Assembly: GCF_017940815.1 (NCBI RefSeq) | Contig: NZ_JAGAXX010000035.1 | Location: 1-40,576 of the forward strand | From: Methanobrevibacter sp. | GTDB taxonomy: Archaea > Methanobacteriota > Methanobacteria > Methanobacteriales > Methanobacteriaceae | Length of the DNA stretch: 40,576 nucleotides | Direction of reading: 5' to 3' | Shown here: positions 7,305-16,390 of the stretch, in pieces | How the letters are laid out: every line of letters begins with the position of its first letter | How positions within the stretch are numbered: position 1 is the stretch's first letter | Made by a program: the position numbers and the translations under genes | The notes under the pieces: generated by a model | What the model was told of the DNA's origin: nothing | Seen by the model: the letters and a program-made list of their open reading frames with translations, nothing else | Database searches by the model: none

Positions 7305-9856
7305 ATGGAGTACAAAAAACAATAATCCTATTGGCGCTTGTTGTTTTCCTATTGAGCATTGCAGGTGTTAGTGCAAGTGAAATAGGGGATACTATAGCAA
7401 GCGAAAATACAAATACAATCGAGTTATCCACTGATAATGATATTATTGAGGATAATCTACAAACAAGTGAAGAAAACGAGGCATTGGCTTCAACTGATTA
7501 TGATGAGGCTATTGCACAAACTGATACTGAGGTATTGGGTGCGGATTCAGCTACATATTCTGATTTGGCTAAAGAAATTGGCCATTCTGGAAACATTACA
7601 TTAACCCATAAGAACTATACTTACACTGGGGGTGAAACCATTACTATCAGTGAGGCCAATAAAGTCATTGATGGTAACGGTGCAGTCATTGACATGAACG
7701 GATCAACAATCAGGGCATTTTATATTAGTGCTTCCGATGTAACAATTAAAAACCTAACCATTAAAAATGCTAATTATGAGGGTGATGGAGGAGCAATTTA
7801 CTTTACTAGTTCAGGTACTGTCAAAAATTGTAATTTCACCAATAACCAAGCAACCAATTATGGGGGCGCTATATGGGTGAGTTCTGGCACTGTTGAAAAT
7901 TGTAATTTCACCAATAACCAAGCAACTAACAAGGGTGGAGCGGTTTACTTTAGTAACTCCGGTAGTGTTATAAATTGTAATTTTGTTGAAAACAAAGCAA
8001 CTGGTAATTATGGTTATGGTGGTGCAGTTTTATTTAACGATAATAGTAATGGTGAAGTGATAAATTGTAATTTTGCAGGTAACTCTGCAGCAGTTGGTGG
8101 TGCTGTCTGGATGTATTATGGCAGTGTTAAAAATTCTAATTGCACCGGTAACTCTGCAATACGTGGCGGTGGTGCTATCTCAATACTTCAGGGCAGTGTT
8201 GAAAATTGTAATATTGCCGATAACTATGTAAACACTGATGGTGTTGTCATTATGTATCAGGGCAGTGTTAAAAATTGTAATTTCACCAATAACAAAGCAG
8301 AAACTAATGGCGGAGCAGTTTATTTTGGCAGTAATTTTAATAATACTGCGATAAATTGTTATTTTGCCAATAACAACGCAACTAATGATGGCGGTGCCAT
8401 ATATCGTGGTTCAGCCATAAACTGCACATTCATAGCCAACCGTGCACAAGGCAATGGTGATGCCATGTACAACGGCTATTATTTGGACTGCATCGGTCAG
8501 GAAGAGGAATATGTTGATTGTGAGGTGTTAGATCTTTACTTTGAAGTATCTGATTTCAATTCAACATACAAATCCGATAAGGAGTTCCTCATCACTTTAA
8601 AAGGCCAGGACAGAGACATAAACTTTATGAATACTGATGTGGTAATTTATAAGAACGGCAATCATGTCAAAACATACTCTTGCCTAAGCGGTGGGGCATT
8701 GATTTTTGATTTGGCCGCAGGCAACTATACCGCCGAGCTGAGAATCCCATATCCGAATCTGGACCCTAAATCAAAAAACGTCACAGTAACAATCAGTAGG
8801 ATAGCACTGAAAATTGAAGCGTCATGCAATGAAACAACATACTCCGAAAATGTTGTCGTTAATGTAAAATCAGACATGAGCGGAGATTATGTGGTTACAG
8901 TTGGCGATAAAACCCAAACAGTAACTCTTGAAGCAAATGTAGTCAAAAATGTCACATTCACAGGCATATCAGCCAATGAAACAGGACATGTAATTAACGT
9001 GACATACATTGATAGCGAGAATTACACAGGATTAAACGGCACCGTCAGGGCAGTTGTGCATAAGGCATCAACAGCAATCACAGCTGCGGGAATAACCGCA
9101 ACCTACAACATCGACAGGGACCTGGTTGTTACCCTCAAAGACGCAAGCGGAAATGCTTTAAGTGGTGTTAAAGTAACTGTTGACTTGAACGGTGCCAAAA
9201 CATACACTACCGATAATAACGGCCAGGTCAAGGTATCAACCAAGGGACTTGCTCCAAAAGCATACACTGCTAAGGTAACATTCAACGGCAACACTAACTA
9301 TGATAAGTCAACCAAGGATGTTAAAGTCACTGTCAAAAAGGCAACTCCTAAGTTGACTGCCAAAAAGAAAACCTTTAAAACCAGTGTCAAAACCAAAAAG
9401 TACGCTATAATCTTAAAGGACAATACTGGTAAGGCAATCACGAAGGCTAAAGTCACCCTAAAAGTCAAGGGCAAAACCTACAAGGCAACCACAAACAGCA
9501 AAGGCAAAGCAGTCTTCAAAATCAAAAATCTCAAAAAGAAAGGAACCTTCAAGGCAACAATAACCTATAAAGGAAACAAGTACTACAACAAGGTATCCAA
9601 AAAAGCCAATATTAAAGTTATTGTCACCTTCAAGACAGTATCCAAAGGAAGCAAGGACAAGTCAACCGTCAAGGAAATCCAGCAAGCCTTAAAAGACAAA
9701 GGTTACTACATTTCATACAAAGGCCACTACCTTAAAGTCGACGGCAAGTTCAAAAGCTGCACTGAAAGATCCGTCAAGCAGTTCCAAAAGGACAATGGAC
9801 TCAAAGTGACAGGCAAGGTTGACGAGAAAACCGCCCATAAGCTTGGAATAATTTAA
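7305..9856 (+). CDS. Adhesin-like beta-helix protein, start region frameshifted
   Basis: The open frame runs from about 7331 to 9856 (841 residues). Residues about 70-390 are polymorphic-membrane-protein-like beta-helix repeats (GGAIYF, VKNCNFTNNQAT). Several Ig-like domains follow, and a PG_binding_1-like wall-binding domain lies at about 770-841. There is no protease domain. The natural start is ATG 7305, with GGGAG four bases upstream, but that frame stops at 7323 after MEYKKQ. One more A in the A6 run (7314-7319) would give MEYKKTIILLALVVFLLSIA, a textbook signal peptide in frame with the rest. As written the gene is off, phase-variable, or carries a sequencing error. The 3' third is shared with adhesin gene 1. 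Confidence 0.85.
9062..9856 (+). repeat. Shared 3' module, copy 2 (direct repeat with 4320-5114)
   Basis: This is the second copy of the module described at 4320-5114, at a constant offset of 4742 bp without gaps. It ends at the same codon of the gene. The two genes diverge fully upstream of it, where protease plus Big_2 in gene 1 is replaced by other Ig-like domains in gene 2. Confidence 0.9.
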
Positions 9857-9867
9857 ATTCGATAAAT

Positions 9868-9903
9868 GTAGGCATCCAGTTGCCTACCACTTTTTCTTTT
9901 TTT
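9868..9903 (+). terminator. Hairpin plus T-tract after adhesin gene 2
   Basis: GTAGGCA (9868-9874) pairs with TGCCTAC (9881-9887) over a 6-base loop and is followed by T-runs at 9891-9903. The position, 12 bp after the stop, matches the terminator of adhesin gene 1, but the hairpin sequence differs. Confidence 0.65.
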
Positions 9904-10004
9904 CTAATTTAATTGAACTTTTTAGGAATCCATTCCAATTTGATTAATTATTTAAAGAATAATTTAATTATATAATTATATAGTGAAATTTGGAGTTTTA
10001 TTTT

Positions 10005-11087
10005 ATGAAAATAGCTATGGTTGGTCAGTTCCCGCCTCATGTTGGAGGAGTGGGAGTTCATATACACACGTTGTCCAAGAAGCTTGTTGAAGAGGGTCAT
10101 GAGGTCTATGTAATAACCTATCCCCACAAGGAAATCAAGGACATCGATGGAATACATGTAATCGGAACTAAAGGGCTCAATATCCCAGGAGTTCGTGGAT
10201 TGATGTTCAAGAAGAATGCCAAAAAGGCATTGGAAAACCTTTTGGAAAAAGAAGATATCGACATCATTCACGGCCATTACCTCTTCCCTGCGGGAGCGGC
10301 CGCTGTTGAGGTTGGAAACGCCCACAACATAAAGACATATGTGACAGCCCACGGTTCGGACATGTTTGAGCTTTACAAGTCCCAGCCTCTTATGCGCTCA
10401 CCGATTAAAAACGTGTTGAAGAATGCAGATGGAGTTTTTGCAGTGAGCAATGCACTGAGACATGAGATAATAGCCACAGGAGTTGTCGGCATAGCAGATA
10501 AAACCAAGCTTTCATGGAATTCCGTAGACATTGACAGATTCTCTCCAAACAATGATGATTCCTTTAAAAAGGAATATAAGCTCACAGACAAGCCAATAGT
10601 TCTTTTTGTGGGAAACCTGATTAAAAGGAAAAACGTTGATTCACTTCTTGAGGCCAAAAAGATTGCCAACAGCGACTATTATCTTGTGGTCGTCGGTGAC
10701 GGGCCGCTTTACAAGAAGCTGACAAAGAAGGTTGAGGAGGAAAACATCCGTGACGTTATTTTCACCGGTTCCCGAGGGGACGTGGAAAACATCATTCCAA
10801 GCTGTGACGTTTTGGTCCTGCCATCATTTTCAGAGAGTTTCGGCCTTGTGCTGATTGAGGCATTGGCATGTGAAAAACCGGTCATCGGAAGTGATGTTGG
10901 CGGAATCACAGAAATCATAAACGATAAAGTGGGATTGCTTGTAAATCCTAAAAAGGTTTCATCAATAGCTCATGCAATCGATAGGATTGTCAATGATGAT
11001 GAATTTAGAAATGCATTGTCAATGAATGCAAGAAACAGGGCAAGGGATTTCTCGGAAGTCACAATCCCTTACGATGAGGTTCAATAA
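10005..11087 (+). CDS. GT4-family glycosyltransferase (GT-B fold)
   Basis: 360 residues. The N-terminal Rossmann half begins MKIAMVGQFPPHVGGVGVH, with the glycine-rich acceptor-side loop. The C-terminal half carries the donor-site signature ESFGLVLIEALACEKPV, the E-x7-E motif of GT4 retaining enzymes. No membrane segment is seen, so it is probably cytoplasmic or peripheral. I chose ATG 10005 because GGAG lies upstream and the glycine loop must be N-terminal; a longer frame from 9990 adds only five residues. Its TAA overlaps the shikimate kinase ATG (TAATG), so the two are translationally coupled. Substrate unknown; a cell-surface glycan, glycolipid or N-glycan is plausible given the neighbouring secreted proteins. 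Confidence 0.85.
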   Translation: MKIAMVGQFPPHVGGVGVHIHTLSKKLVEEGHEVYVITYPHKEIKDIDGIHVIGTKGLNIPGVRGLMFKKNAKKALENLLEKEDIDIIHGHYLFPAGAAAVEVGNAHNIKTYVTAHGSDMFELYKSQPLMRSPIKNVLKNADGVFAVSNALRHEIIATGVVGIADKTKLSWNSVDIDRFSPNNDDSFKKEYKLTDKPIVLFVGNLIKRKNVDSLLEAKKIANSDYYLVVVGDGPLYKKLTKKVEEENIRDVIFTGSRGDVENIIPSCDVLVLPSFSESFGLVLIEALACEKPVIGSDVGGITEIINDKVGLLVNPKKVSSIAHAIDRIVNDDEFRNALSMNARNRARDFSEVTIPYDEVQ

Positions 11088-11953
11088 TGAAAAAGACAGT
11101 AAGATCGCCAGGTTCAGCAACAATCATTAACGCAATAGCAACAGGATACGGTTCGGCATTCGGAATAGGATTGGATATAGAATGCGAGGCTGAAACAACA
11201 TCAAATTCAATAACCTGCTCAAATGACGTCGGAGCCGACACAGGCTTGATGGAGCTGTGCGTTCAGAAGGTATTCAATCACTATGACATTGATGAAAGTG
11301 AATTCGGAATCAACTTAAAGACAAAATCAAAGCTGCCAATGGCATCAGGCCTTTCAAGCAGTAGTGCTTCATCAAATGCAATAGTTAAAGTTGTATCTGA
11401 AATCGTTGCAGAGGAATTTGACCTAAACCCTCTTGAGGACTTGGAGGTCGTTAATATGGCGATTGATGCGTCACTGGATGCTGGTGTTACAATCACCGGA
11501 TCATTTGACGATGCAACAGCTTCATACTTTGGAGGGGTTGTAGTTACAGATAATAAGAATAGGGAATTTATCATTAAAGAGAAAATGGAAGCGCATCCCA
11601 TTTTAATTTACATGCCCAATTTTTATTCAAAATCAGGAGACAGCGACGCTGACAGAATGAGGGTATTGGCCCCATTGGTGAGGGAGGCATTTGATCTGGC
11701 CTGTGATAAGGATTACTTTAAGGCATTGACATTGAACGGTTTGCTTTACTCAGCAACATTGGGATTTGACTCAACAATTGCAGTTGATGCATTGGCCCAA
11801 GGGGCCATCGCTTCCGGTTTGTCCGGAACAGGATCATCCTTTGTTGCGGTTGTTGATGATGATTCAATCGATGATGTCAAGGAAGCTTGGGAGAAATATG
11901 AAGGAAGTGTTATTGAAACACACGTTGATAATGAAGGATGTTGTTTATTATGA
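11087..11953 (+). CDS. aroK: Archaeal shikimate kinase (GHMP family)
   Basis: 288 residues. It phosphorylates shikimate with ATP in the chorismate pathway (EC 2.7.1.71). Archaea use a GHMP-superfamily enzyme unrelated to bacterial AroK. The signatures are PGSATIINAIATGYGSAFGI at the N terminus, the ATP-binding loop MASGLSSSSASSNA, DDATASYFGG in the middle and the C-terminal GLSGTGSSFVAVV. Length fits the family. It overlaps the glycosyltransferase by one base and the next gene by an ATGA overlap. A chorismate mutase gene lies 2.5 kb downstream in the same direction, so this is an aromatic amino acid cluster interrupted by two secreted-protein genes. Confidence 0.93.
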   Translation: MKKTVRSPGSATIINAIATGYGSAFGIGLDIECEAETTSNSITCSNDVGADTGLMELCVQKVFNHYDIDESEFGINLKTKSKLPMASGLSSSSASSNAIVKVVSEIVAEEFDLNPLEDLEVVNMAIDASLDAGVTITGSFDDATASYFGGVVVTDNKNREFIIKEKMEAHPILIYMPNFYSKSGDSDADRMRVLAPLVREAFDLACDKDYFKALTLNGLLYSATLGFDSTIAVDALAQGAIASGLSGTGSSFVAVVDDDSIDDVKEAWEKYEGSVIETHVDNEGCCLL

Positions 11954-13170
11954 AAAAGAGATATGTAGTGCTGTTGTTGGCCGCTATTGTTTTAAGCATG
12001 TCGGCGGTTTCAGCGGCGGATAATTTATCAGTTTCTGACGCTCCGTTGGAAATGGATAATGTTGAAGAAGTGCCTTTGGATAATGTAATGTCTGAAGTGA
12101 ATCATGATGCCGATAGGTTGGAGTCAAGCGATGAGCCCGATATGATTGCATCATCAAATGAGTCTTCTGATGACTCTTCCAAGGATGCTGAAGTGCAGGT
12201 TCCTTCAAAAGCAACCACAAAGGATATCAAATCCACTTATGGGACTGAAGCTGAATACACACTTAAATTGCTGGACAAGTCCGGAAAGATTATAGTGGGC
12301 AAGAAGGTCACCTTTAAGGTCAATGATGAATCCTATAAAATCACGACAGATTCCAATGGTGTGGCTACTTTAAAACTTAATTTGCCTGCTGGAAAATATG
12401 TCATAAGTTATTCTGTTGGAGATTTGAAAGGCAAAAACACATATACTGTTTCAAATAAGGTTACAACCAAGATTTTAAAATGGGGAAATAAAGGCGATGT
12501 GTCCAAGATTAAGCTGCTTAAAAAAAACATGCCCAACAATAAGTGGGTTAAATGGGCCGTAAAAGCTACCAAGAAAGGAAATCCTCTTTTGAAATTCCAG
12601 GGTGGTGAAGGAAAGATTGTATTCCTGACTGCCGGAGTTCATGGTAATGAATTGTCCTCCCAAGTTGCGGCAATGAAATTGATTAAGTACCTAAGTAAAA
12701 ATCCAATCAAGGGAACAGTCTACATAATTCCATTTGTTAACATCAAGGCTATATCAAATAAGGTAAGGCACACTGGCGTTGATTATAATAGGGTTGCTAA
12801 CAAAGCAGGAACAATCTCAAATAAGATAGTCAAGCTTGTAAGCAAATATAACTGTGATGCATATGGTGATTTCCATACAACACAGCCTGGAGGAATTCCT
12901 GGAAAAAATATTGTCATGGGATCAAAATCCCCTGCTACAAAATGCAAGGAAATGACAAAGTATATCGCAAGTCAGGCAAAGGTCAATAAAAGGATTTATA
13001 AATATGCCGGAGAGCAATATCCTGGCGCATTGGCAGACAATGTTAACAAAAATGGCATTCCAGGTGTTATTTGTGAGGTCATGCTTCCACACAATACTGT
13101 GACAACAAAAACGGTCAAGACTTCATATGCCATGATGAAGGCATTATTGAGATTCAACTCAGTAATATGA
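11950..13170 (+). CDS. Secreted M14/AspA-AstE-like zinc hydrolase, paralogue 1
   Basis: 406 residues from ATG 11950, which overlaps the aroK stop as ATGA and has GAAGGATG upstream. Signal peptide about 1-24 (MKKRYVVLLLAAIVLSMSA). An acidic Ser-rich linker follows to about residue 75, then an Ig-like domain at about 80-170, then a catalytic domain at about 180-406 of the succinylglutamate desuccinylase/aspartoacylase branch of M14. Predicted zinc ligands are His231 and Glu234 (GVHGNE) and His309 (DFH); Glu376 (VICEVM) is the likely catalytic glutamate. The substrate is unknown. Because M14-like enzymes trim peptidoglycan in some bacteria, I infer a role on pseudomurein peptides or surface glycoproteins. 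Confidence 0.8.
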   Translation: MKKRYVVLLLAAIVLSMSAVSAADNLSVSDAPLEMDNVEEVPLDNVMSEVNHDADRLESSDEPDMIASSNESSDDSSKDAEVQVPSKATTKDIKSTYGTEAEYTLKLLDKSGKIIVGKKVTFKVNDESYKITTDSNGVATLKLNLPAGKYVISYSVGDLKGKNTYTVSNKVTTKILKWGNKGDVSKIKLLKKNMPNNKWVKWAVKATKKGNPLLKFQGGEGKIVFLTAGVHGNELSSQVAAMKLIKYLSKNPIKGTVYIIPFVNIKAISNKVRHTGVDYNRVANKAGTISNKIVKLVSKYNCDAYGDFHTTQPGGIPGKNIVMGSKSPATKCKEMTKYIASQAKVNKRIYKYAGEQYPGALADNVNKNGIPGVICEVMLPHNTVTTKTVKTSYAMMKALLRFNSVI

Positions 13171-14387
13171 GTGGGGGCGATTTGATTAAAAAAAATATTT
13201 TTTTAATTCTTTTTTTATTTTTGATTATTTCTGCAGTAAGTGCAGCAGATAACGCTACTGATGATAACGTTTTAAGTGATTCTGATGATTTATCATTAAG
13301 GGGCTCTACAGATGTTCCTGTTATGGGAGATGCTGAATCCTCAACTTTGAGTGCGGATGATGTTTCCAAAAACGAAAGTGGTACCGACACCACATTGAAG
13401 TCTCCTTCAGGTTCTGTTTCAAAGTTTTCGGCCAAGGATGTGGCCTCAAAGTATGGGTCAAAAACAACTTTTTCAGTTAAACTTTTGAATAAGGATGGCA
13501 ATGTGCTTAAAGACAAGTCAGTCATCTTTAAAGTCAACGGCAATAAATATTCTGCCCAATCTGACTCTAAGGGGATAGCAACAGTATCCCTCAAATTAAA
13601 CGCTGGAAAGTATACAATATCCTATTCATGTGATGGTGTTGGCGGAAAGAATACCATTAATGTCAAAAACGCCTATAAAATCAAGATTTACAAGTGGAAA
13701 TCCGGTGCGGACATAAAAAAGAACAAGAAAATCAAAAAGAACATTCCGGATTCCAAGGTAGTCAAAAAGATTGTAAAAGCTGCCAAGAAGGGAACTCCCG
13801 TAATCAAGTTCAAGGGAGGGAAAGGCAAGAAAGTGTTCATCACTGCAGGGGTTCATGGAAATGAGCTTTCGTCTCAGGTTGCAGCAATGAACCTGATCAA
13901 GTATCTGGAAGACCATCCAATCAAGGGGACCGTTTACATCATGCCTTTCATGAATCCAAAGGGAACTGCAAAGAATGTAAGAGATTACAATGGAGTTCAT
14001 TTGAATAAGTTGGCCAATAAGAAGGGAACAATATCCTATAAGACAGTCAAGTTGATTACTAAATTCAAGTGCAAGGCCTACGGTGATTTCCACTGCACAA
14101 AACCCGGCGGAAAACCAGGAATGGATGTTGCGATGGGGACTTATAATCCGACTCCACAGAGTGCTGTGATGGCCAGATACATCGCCAAGGACAGCAATGT
14201 AAACTATCTGATTTACAAAAAGGCAGGTTCCGAATATCCTGGAGCTTTGGAAGATACCGTCAGCCTGAAGGGAATCCCTGCGGTGACATGTGAGGTGATA
14301 ACCCCTCACGGCAAGATTGCTAAGGGAACCCCTACAAAGTCACTGTCAATGATGAGGTCATTTTTGAAATTCAATGCATTGATTTAA
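13167..14387 (+). CDS. Secreted M14/AspA-AstE-like zinc hydrolase, paralogue 2
   Basis: 406 residues, the same architecture and length as the gene before it: signal peptide, acidic linker, Ig-like domain (about 85-170) and hydrolase domain with His230 and Glu233 (GVHGNE), His309 (DFH) and Glu376 (TCEVI). Nearly identical motif positions show a tandem duplication, but linker and surface sequences have diverged, so substrate or localisation may differ. ATG 13167 overlaps the upstream stop as ATGA. TTG 13182 is an alternative start, preceded by GGGGGCGAT and giving a cleaner signal peptide (MIKKNIFLILFLFLI). Confidence 0.8.
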   Translation: MSGGDLIKKNIFLILFLFLIISAVSAADNATDDNVLSDSDDLSLRGSTDVPVMGDAESSTLSADDVSKNESGTDTTLKSPSGSVSKFSAKDVASKYGSKTTFSVKLLNKDGNVLKDKSVIFKVNGNKYSAQSDSKGIATVSLKLNAGKYTISYSCDGVGGKNTINVKNAYKIKIYKWKSGADIKKNKKIKKNIPDSKVVKKIVKAAKKGTPVIKFKGGKGKKVFITAGVHGNELSSQVAAMNLIKYLEDHPIKGTVYIMPFMNPKGTAKNVRDYNGVHLNKLANKKGTISYKTVKLITKFKCKAYGDFHCTKPGGKPGMDVAMGTYNPTPQSAVMARYIAKDSNVNYLIYKKAGSEYPGALEDTVSLKGIPAVTCEVITPHGKIAKGTPTKSLSMMRSFLKFNALI

Positions 14388-14453
14388 ATAGCAAACATAT
14401 AGTTTATATAGTAGGATATGAATAAATTATATTATTATCAATTTGGTGATTTT

Positions 14454-14795
14454 TTGAAAAGTAATGAGGAAATAATATCTTTTGAAAATAGGGAAGATGC
14501 TGAAATACTGCTCAAGGAATCTCGAGAACGTATTGATGAAATTGATAATGCGTTATTTGATTTAATTTCTCAGAGAACTTCTCTTGCAAAGGACATTGCA
14601 ATTTCCAAGGATTATCTTGGAATGCCTATTTATGATAAAAGCAGGGAAGATGCAATTCATGAAAAGGTTGAGAGATTGTCTGAAGAAAATGGTCTTGATG
14701 TTGATATTATTGATCAGATAGTTAATATGCTGACTATGTTAAGTAAAAACGAACAAAAAGAAATTTTAAGGAGGAATGTTGATGGGCAATATTAG
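14454..14795 (+). CDS. aroQ: Chorismate mutase (AroQ class)
   Basis: About 113 residues. The all-alpha AroQ fold is recognised from [29 protein letters not shown] and [16 protein letters not shown], which contain the conserved Arg, Lys and Glu positions of the active site. It converts chorismate to prephenate for Phe and Tyr synthesis. An in-frame ATG at 14418 would add 12 residues. A TATA-like GTTTATATAG at 14401-14411 should start transcription near 14430, downstream of that ATG, and GGTGAT at 14445-14450 serves TTG 14454, so I prefer the TTG. The 3' end overlaps the start of the eS17 gene. Confidence 0.85.
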   Translation: MKSNEEIISFENREDAEILLKESRERIDEIDNALFDLISQRTSLAKDIAISKDYLGMPIYDKSREDAIHEKVERLSEENGLDVDIIDQIVNMLTMLSKNEQKEILRRNVDGQY

Positions 14796-14979
14796 AACTT
14801 CATTTGTTAAACGTTTAGCAAAAGAATTAATTGAAACTCACAAAGGTGTTTTCACTACTGATTTTGAAGAAAACAAAAAATTAGTACAAGAATACTCTAC
14901 TGTAAGTACTAAACATTTAAGAAACAAAATTGCTGGATATGTAACAAGGCTTGTCAGGTTAGAACAAACCCAAGAATAA
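14782..14979 (+). CDS. rps17e: 30S ribosomal protein eS17 (S17e)
   Basis: 65 residues, matching archaeal S17e closely ([18 protein letters not shown], then [20 protein letters not shown] and GYVTRL). It is a small-subunit protein shared by archaea and eukaryotes. GGAGG at 14770-14774 precedes ATG 14782, which fixes the start. It overlaps the chorismate mutase gene by 14 bp and is probably read from the same transcript. Long T-runs at 14980-15025 are the likely termination region of this cluster. Confidence 0.95.
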   Translation: MGNIRTSFVKRLAKELIETHKGVFTTDFEENKKLVQEYSTVSTKHLRNKIAGYVTRLVRLEQTQE

Positions 14980-15109
14980 GCTTTTTTTCATATTTTTTTA
15001 CTCTTTTTTTATAACTTTTTTTTACATGACTATTTTTTCAGGTTTTTTTCCAACACTTCTTTTAATTAAAGTATATTAATATGGTTAGATAAAAATAGAT
15101 ATGTATATT

Positions 15110-15138
15110 TTATTTTGTTGAATAATTTGACAAAATAA
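15110..15138 (+). promoter_or_regulatory. Inverted repeat in the lysC leader
   Basis: TTATTTTGT (15110-15118) pairs with ACAAAATAA (15130-15138), 9-bp perfect arms around 11 bases. It lies downstream of a TATA-like GTATATTAATATGG (15071-15084) and 31 bp before the lysC start, so it should be near or just after the transcription start. It could be an operator or a leader hairpin. The ligand or regulator is unknown. Confidence 0.45.
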
Positions 15139-15169
15139 CAATAAATATTTTAAGAAATAGGTGAACTTA

Positions 15170-16390
15170 ATGGATTTGGTAGTAATAAAATTCGGTGGAA
15201 CCTCGGTAGGAAACGGTTCCAGAATTAAAAAAGCGGCGCAGTCCGTTGTAAATGAATATATGAATGGTAGTCGAGTGGTAGTTGTGGTTTCAGCTGTCAA
15301 CAAGACTACAGACGACCTCATAGGATTATCTGATGAGGCAATTGGTGCTAGCTTAACAGATAAGCAGAAGGCAGAAATCGTGTCTATGGGTGAATTAACT
15401 AGCGCTAGATTATTCTCTGCAACTATTGAATCTTTAGGTGTCAAGTCCGAATTTATTGATCCATACAGTGACTTATGGCCAATCAAGACTGATTCAAACT
15501 ATTTGGAAGCAAGCATTGACTTCAATACAACAAAGAAAAAAACTGAAGGAATCATGCAGCTTGTAAACCAAGGTGTTATTCCTGTCATTTGTGGATTTTT
15601 AGGTCAAGGTCCTAGCGGTGAAATCACAACTCTCGGAAGAGGTGGAAGTGACATCACAGCATTCTTAATAGGCCACTGCCTAGACGCAAATGAAGTGATT
15701 ATCGTAACCGATGTTGATGGAGTAATGTCAACAGACCCAAATAAAATTGAAGAGGCTGAATTGCTTGAAGAGATATCCGTTGAAGAGTTAAGGGATTTGG
15801 CTACTCATGGAGCTCAAGTCTTACATCCTCATGCATTAAAATATAAAGATCCATTAATAACTGCAAAGATTATAAATTTCGAGCACGGAGACTTGTCTTC
15901 AAAGGGAACACGTATTTTGGGTCCCTATGAAGGTGAAATGATGAAATGTGTATCAATTTATAAGAACCCTATTTCTCTTATTGCTATTGTCGGTGAAGCT
16001 ATGGTGAAAACACCTGGTCTAATAGCGAAATTATCTGGAAGTCTTGCTGACTCAGACATAAACATTTTCGGCATCTCCGCAGGTCAGAATTCAATAACCG
16101 CATTTGTCGACAAGGCTGATTCCAACAAGGCATATCATTTATTGCACAATGTAGTGATTGAAAGTGATGTTTTAAGTTCATTATCATTAGGAAGGGACAC
16201 TGCAATGATTACATTTGTAAGTCCAGACATTATTGACACTCCTGGAATCATTTCAGATGTCACAGAACCACTTAGAAAAAACAATATCAATATTGTCGAA
16301 ATTATCTCATCACAAACCGCAATTGTACTTTTCGTCGATTGGGAAGATGGTGAAAAAGCACGCGAATTAATTAACGAGGTTTTAGAATGA
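15170..16390 (+). CDS. lysC: Aspartate kinase
   Basis: 406 residues. It phosphorylates L-aspartate, the first step to lysine, threonine and methionine (EC 2.7.2.4). The N-terminal amino acid kinase domain begins [13 protein letters not shown], with KFGGTS at 7-12, and contains [10 protein letters not shown] and [12 protein letters not shown]. Two ACT domains occupy about 265-406, the usual site of feedback control by end products. AGGTGA upstream supports ATG 15170 over the GTG at 15161. The dapA ATG overlaps its stop (ATGA), so this is the first gene of the lysC-dapA-dapB-asd operon. Confidence 0.96.
   Translation: MDLVVIKFGGTSVGNGSRIKKAAQSVVNEYMNGSRVVVVVSAVNKTTDDLIGLSDEAIGASLTDKQKAEIVSMGELTSARLFSATIESLGVKSEFIDPYSDLWPIKTDSNYLEASIDFNTTKKKTEGIMQLVNQGVIPVICGFLGQGPSGEITTLGRGGSDITAFLIGHCLDANEVIIVTDVDGVMSTDPNKIEEAELLEEISVEELRDLATHGAQVLHPHALKYKDPLITAKIINFEHGDLSSKGTRILGPYEGEMMKCVSIYKNPISLIAIVGEAMVKTPGLIAKLSGSLADSDINIFGISAGQNSITAFVDKADSNKAYHLLHNVVIESDVLSSLSLGRDTAMITFVSPDIIDTPGIISDVTEPLRKNNINIVEIISSQTAIVLFVDWEDGEKARELINEVLE

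Noticed and set aside
7314-7320. Classical -1 slippery heptamer A AAA AAC for programmed frameshifting in adhesin gene 2
   Set aside because: The heptamer is present but not in the reading phase needed for tandem slippage from ATG 7305, and no downstream pseudoknot is evident. Homopolymer indel explains it better.
9948-10352. 134-codon minus-strand frame at the start of the glycosyltransferase gene
   Set aside because: It overlaps the conserved glycosyltransferase N terminus and has no recognisable domain.
13626-14309. 227-codon minus-strand frame opposite the second M14-like gene
   Set aside because: It is the antisense shadow of a gene with clear family motifs, has no ribosome binding site, and its composition follows the opposite strand.
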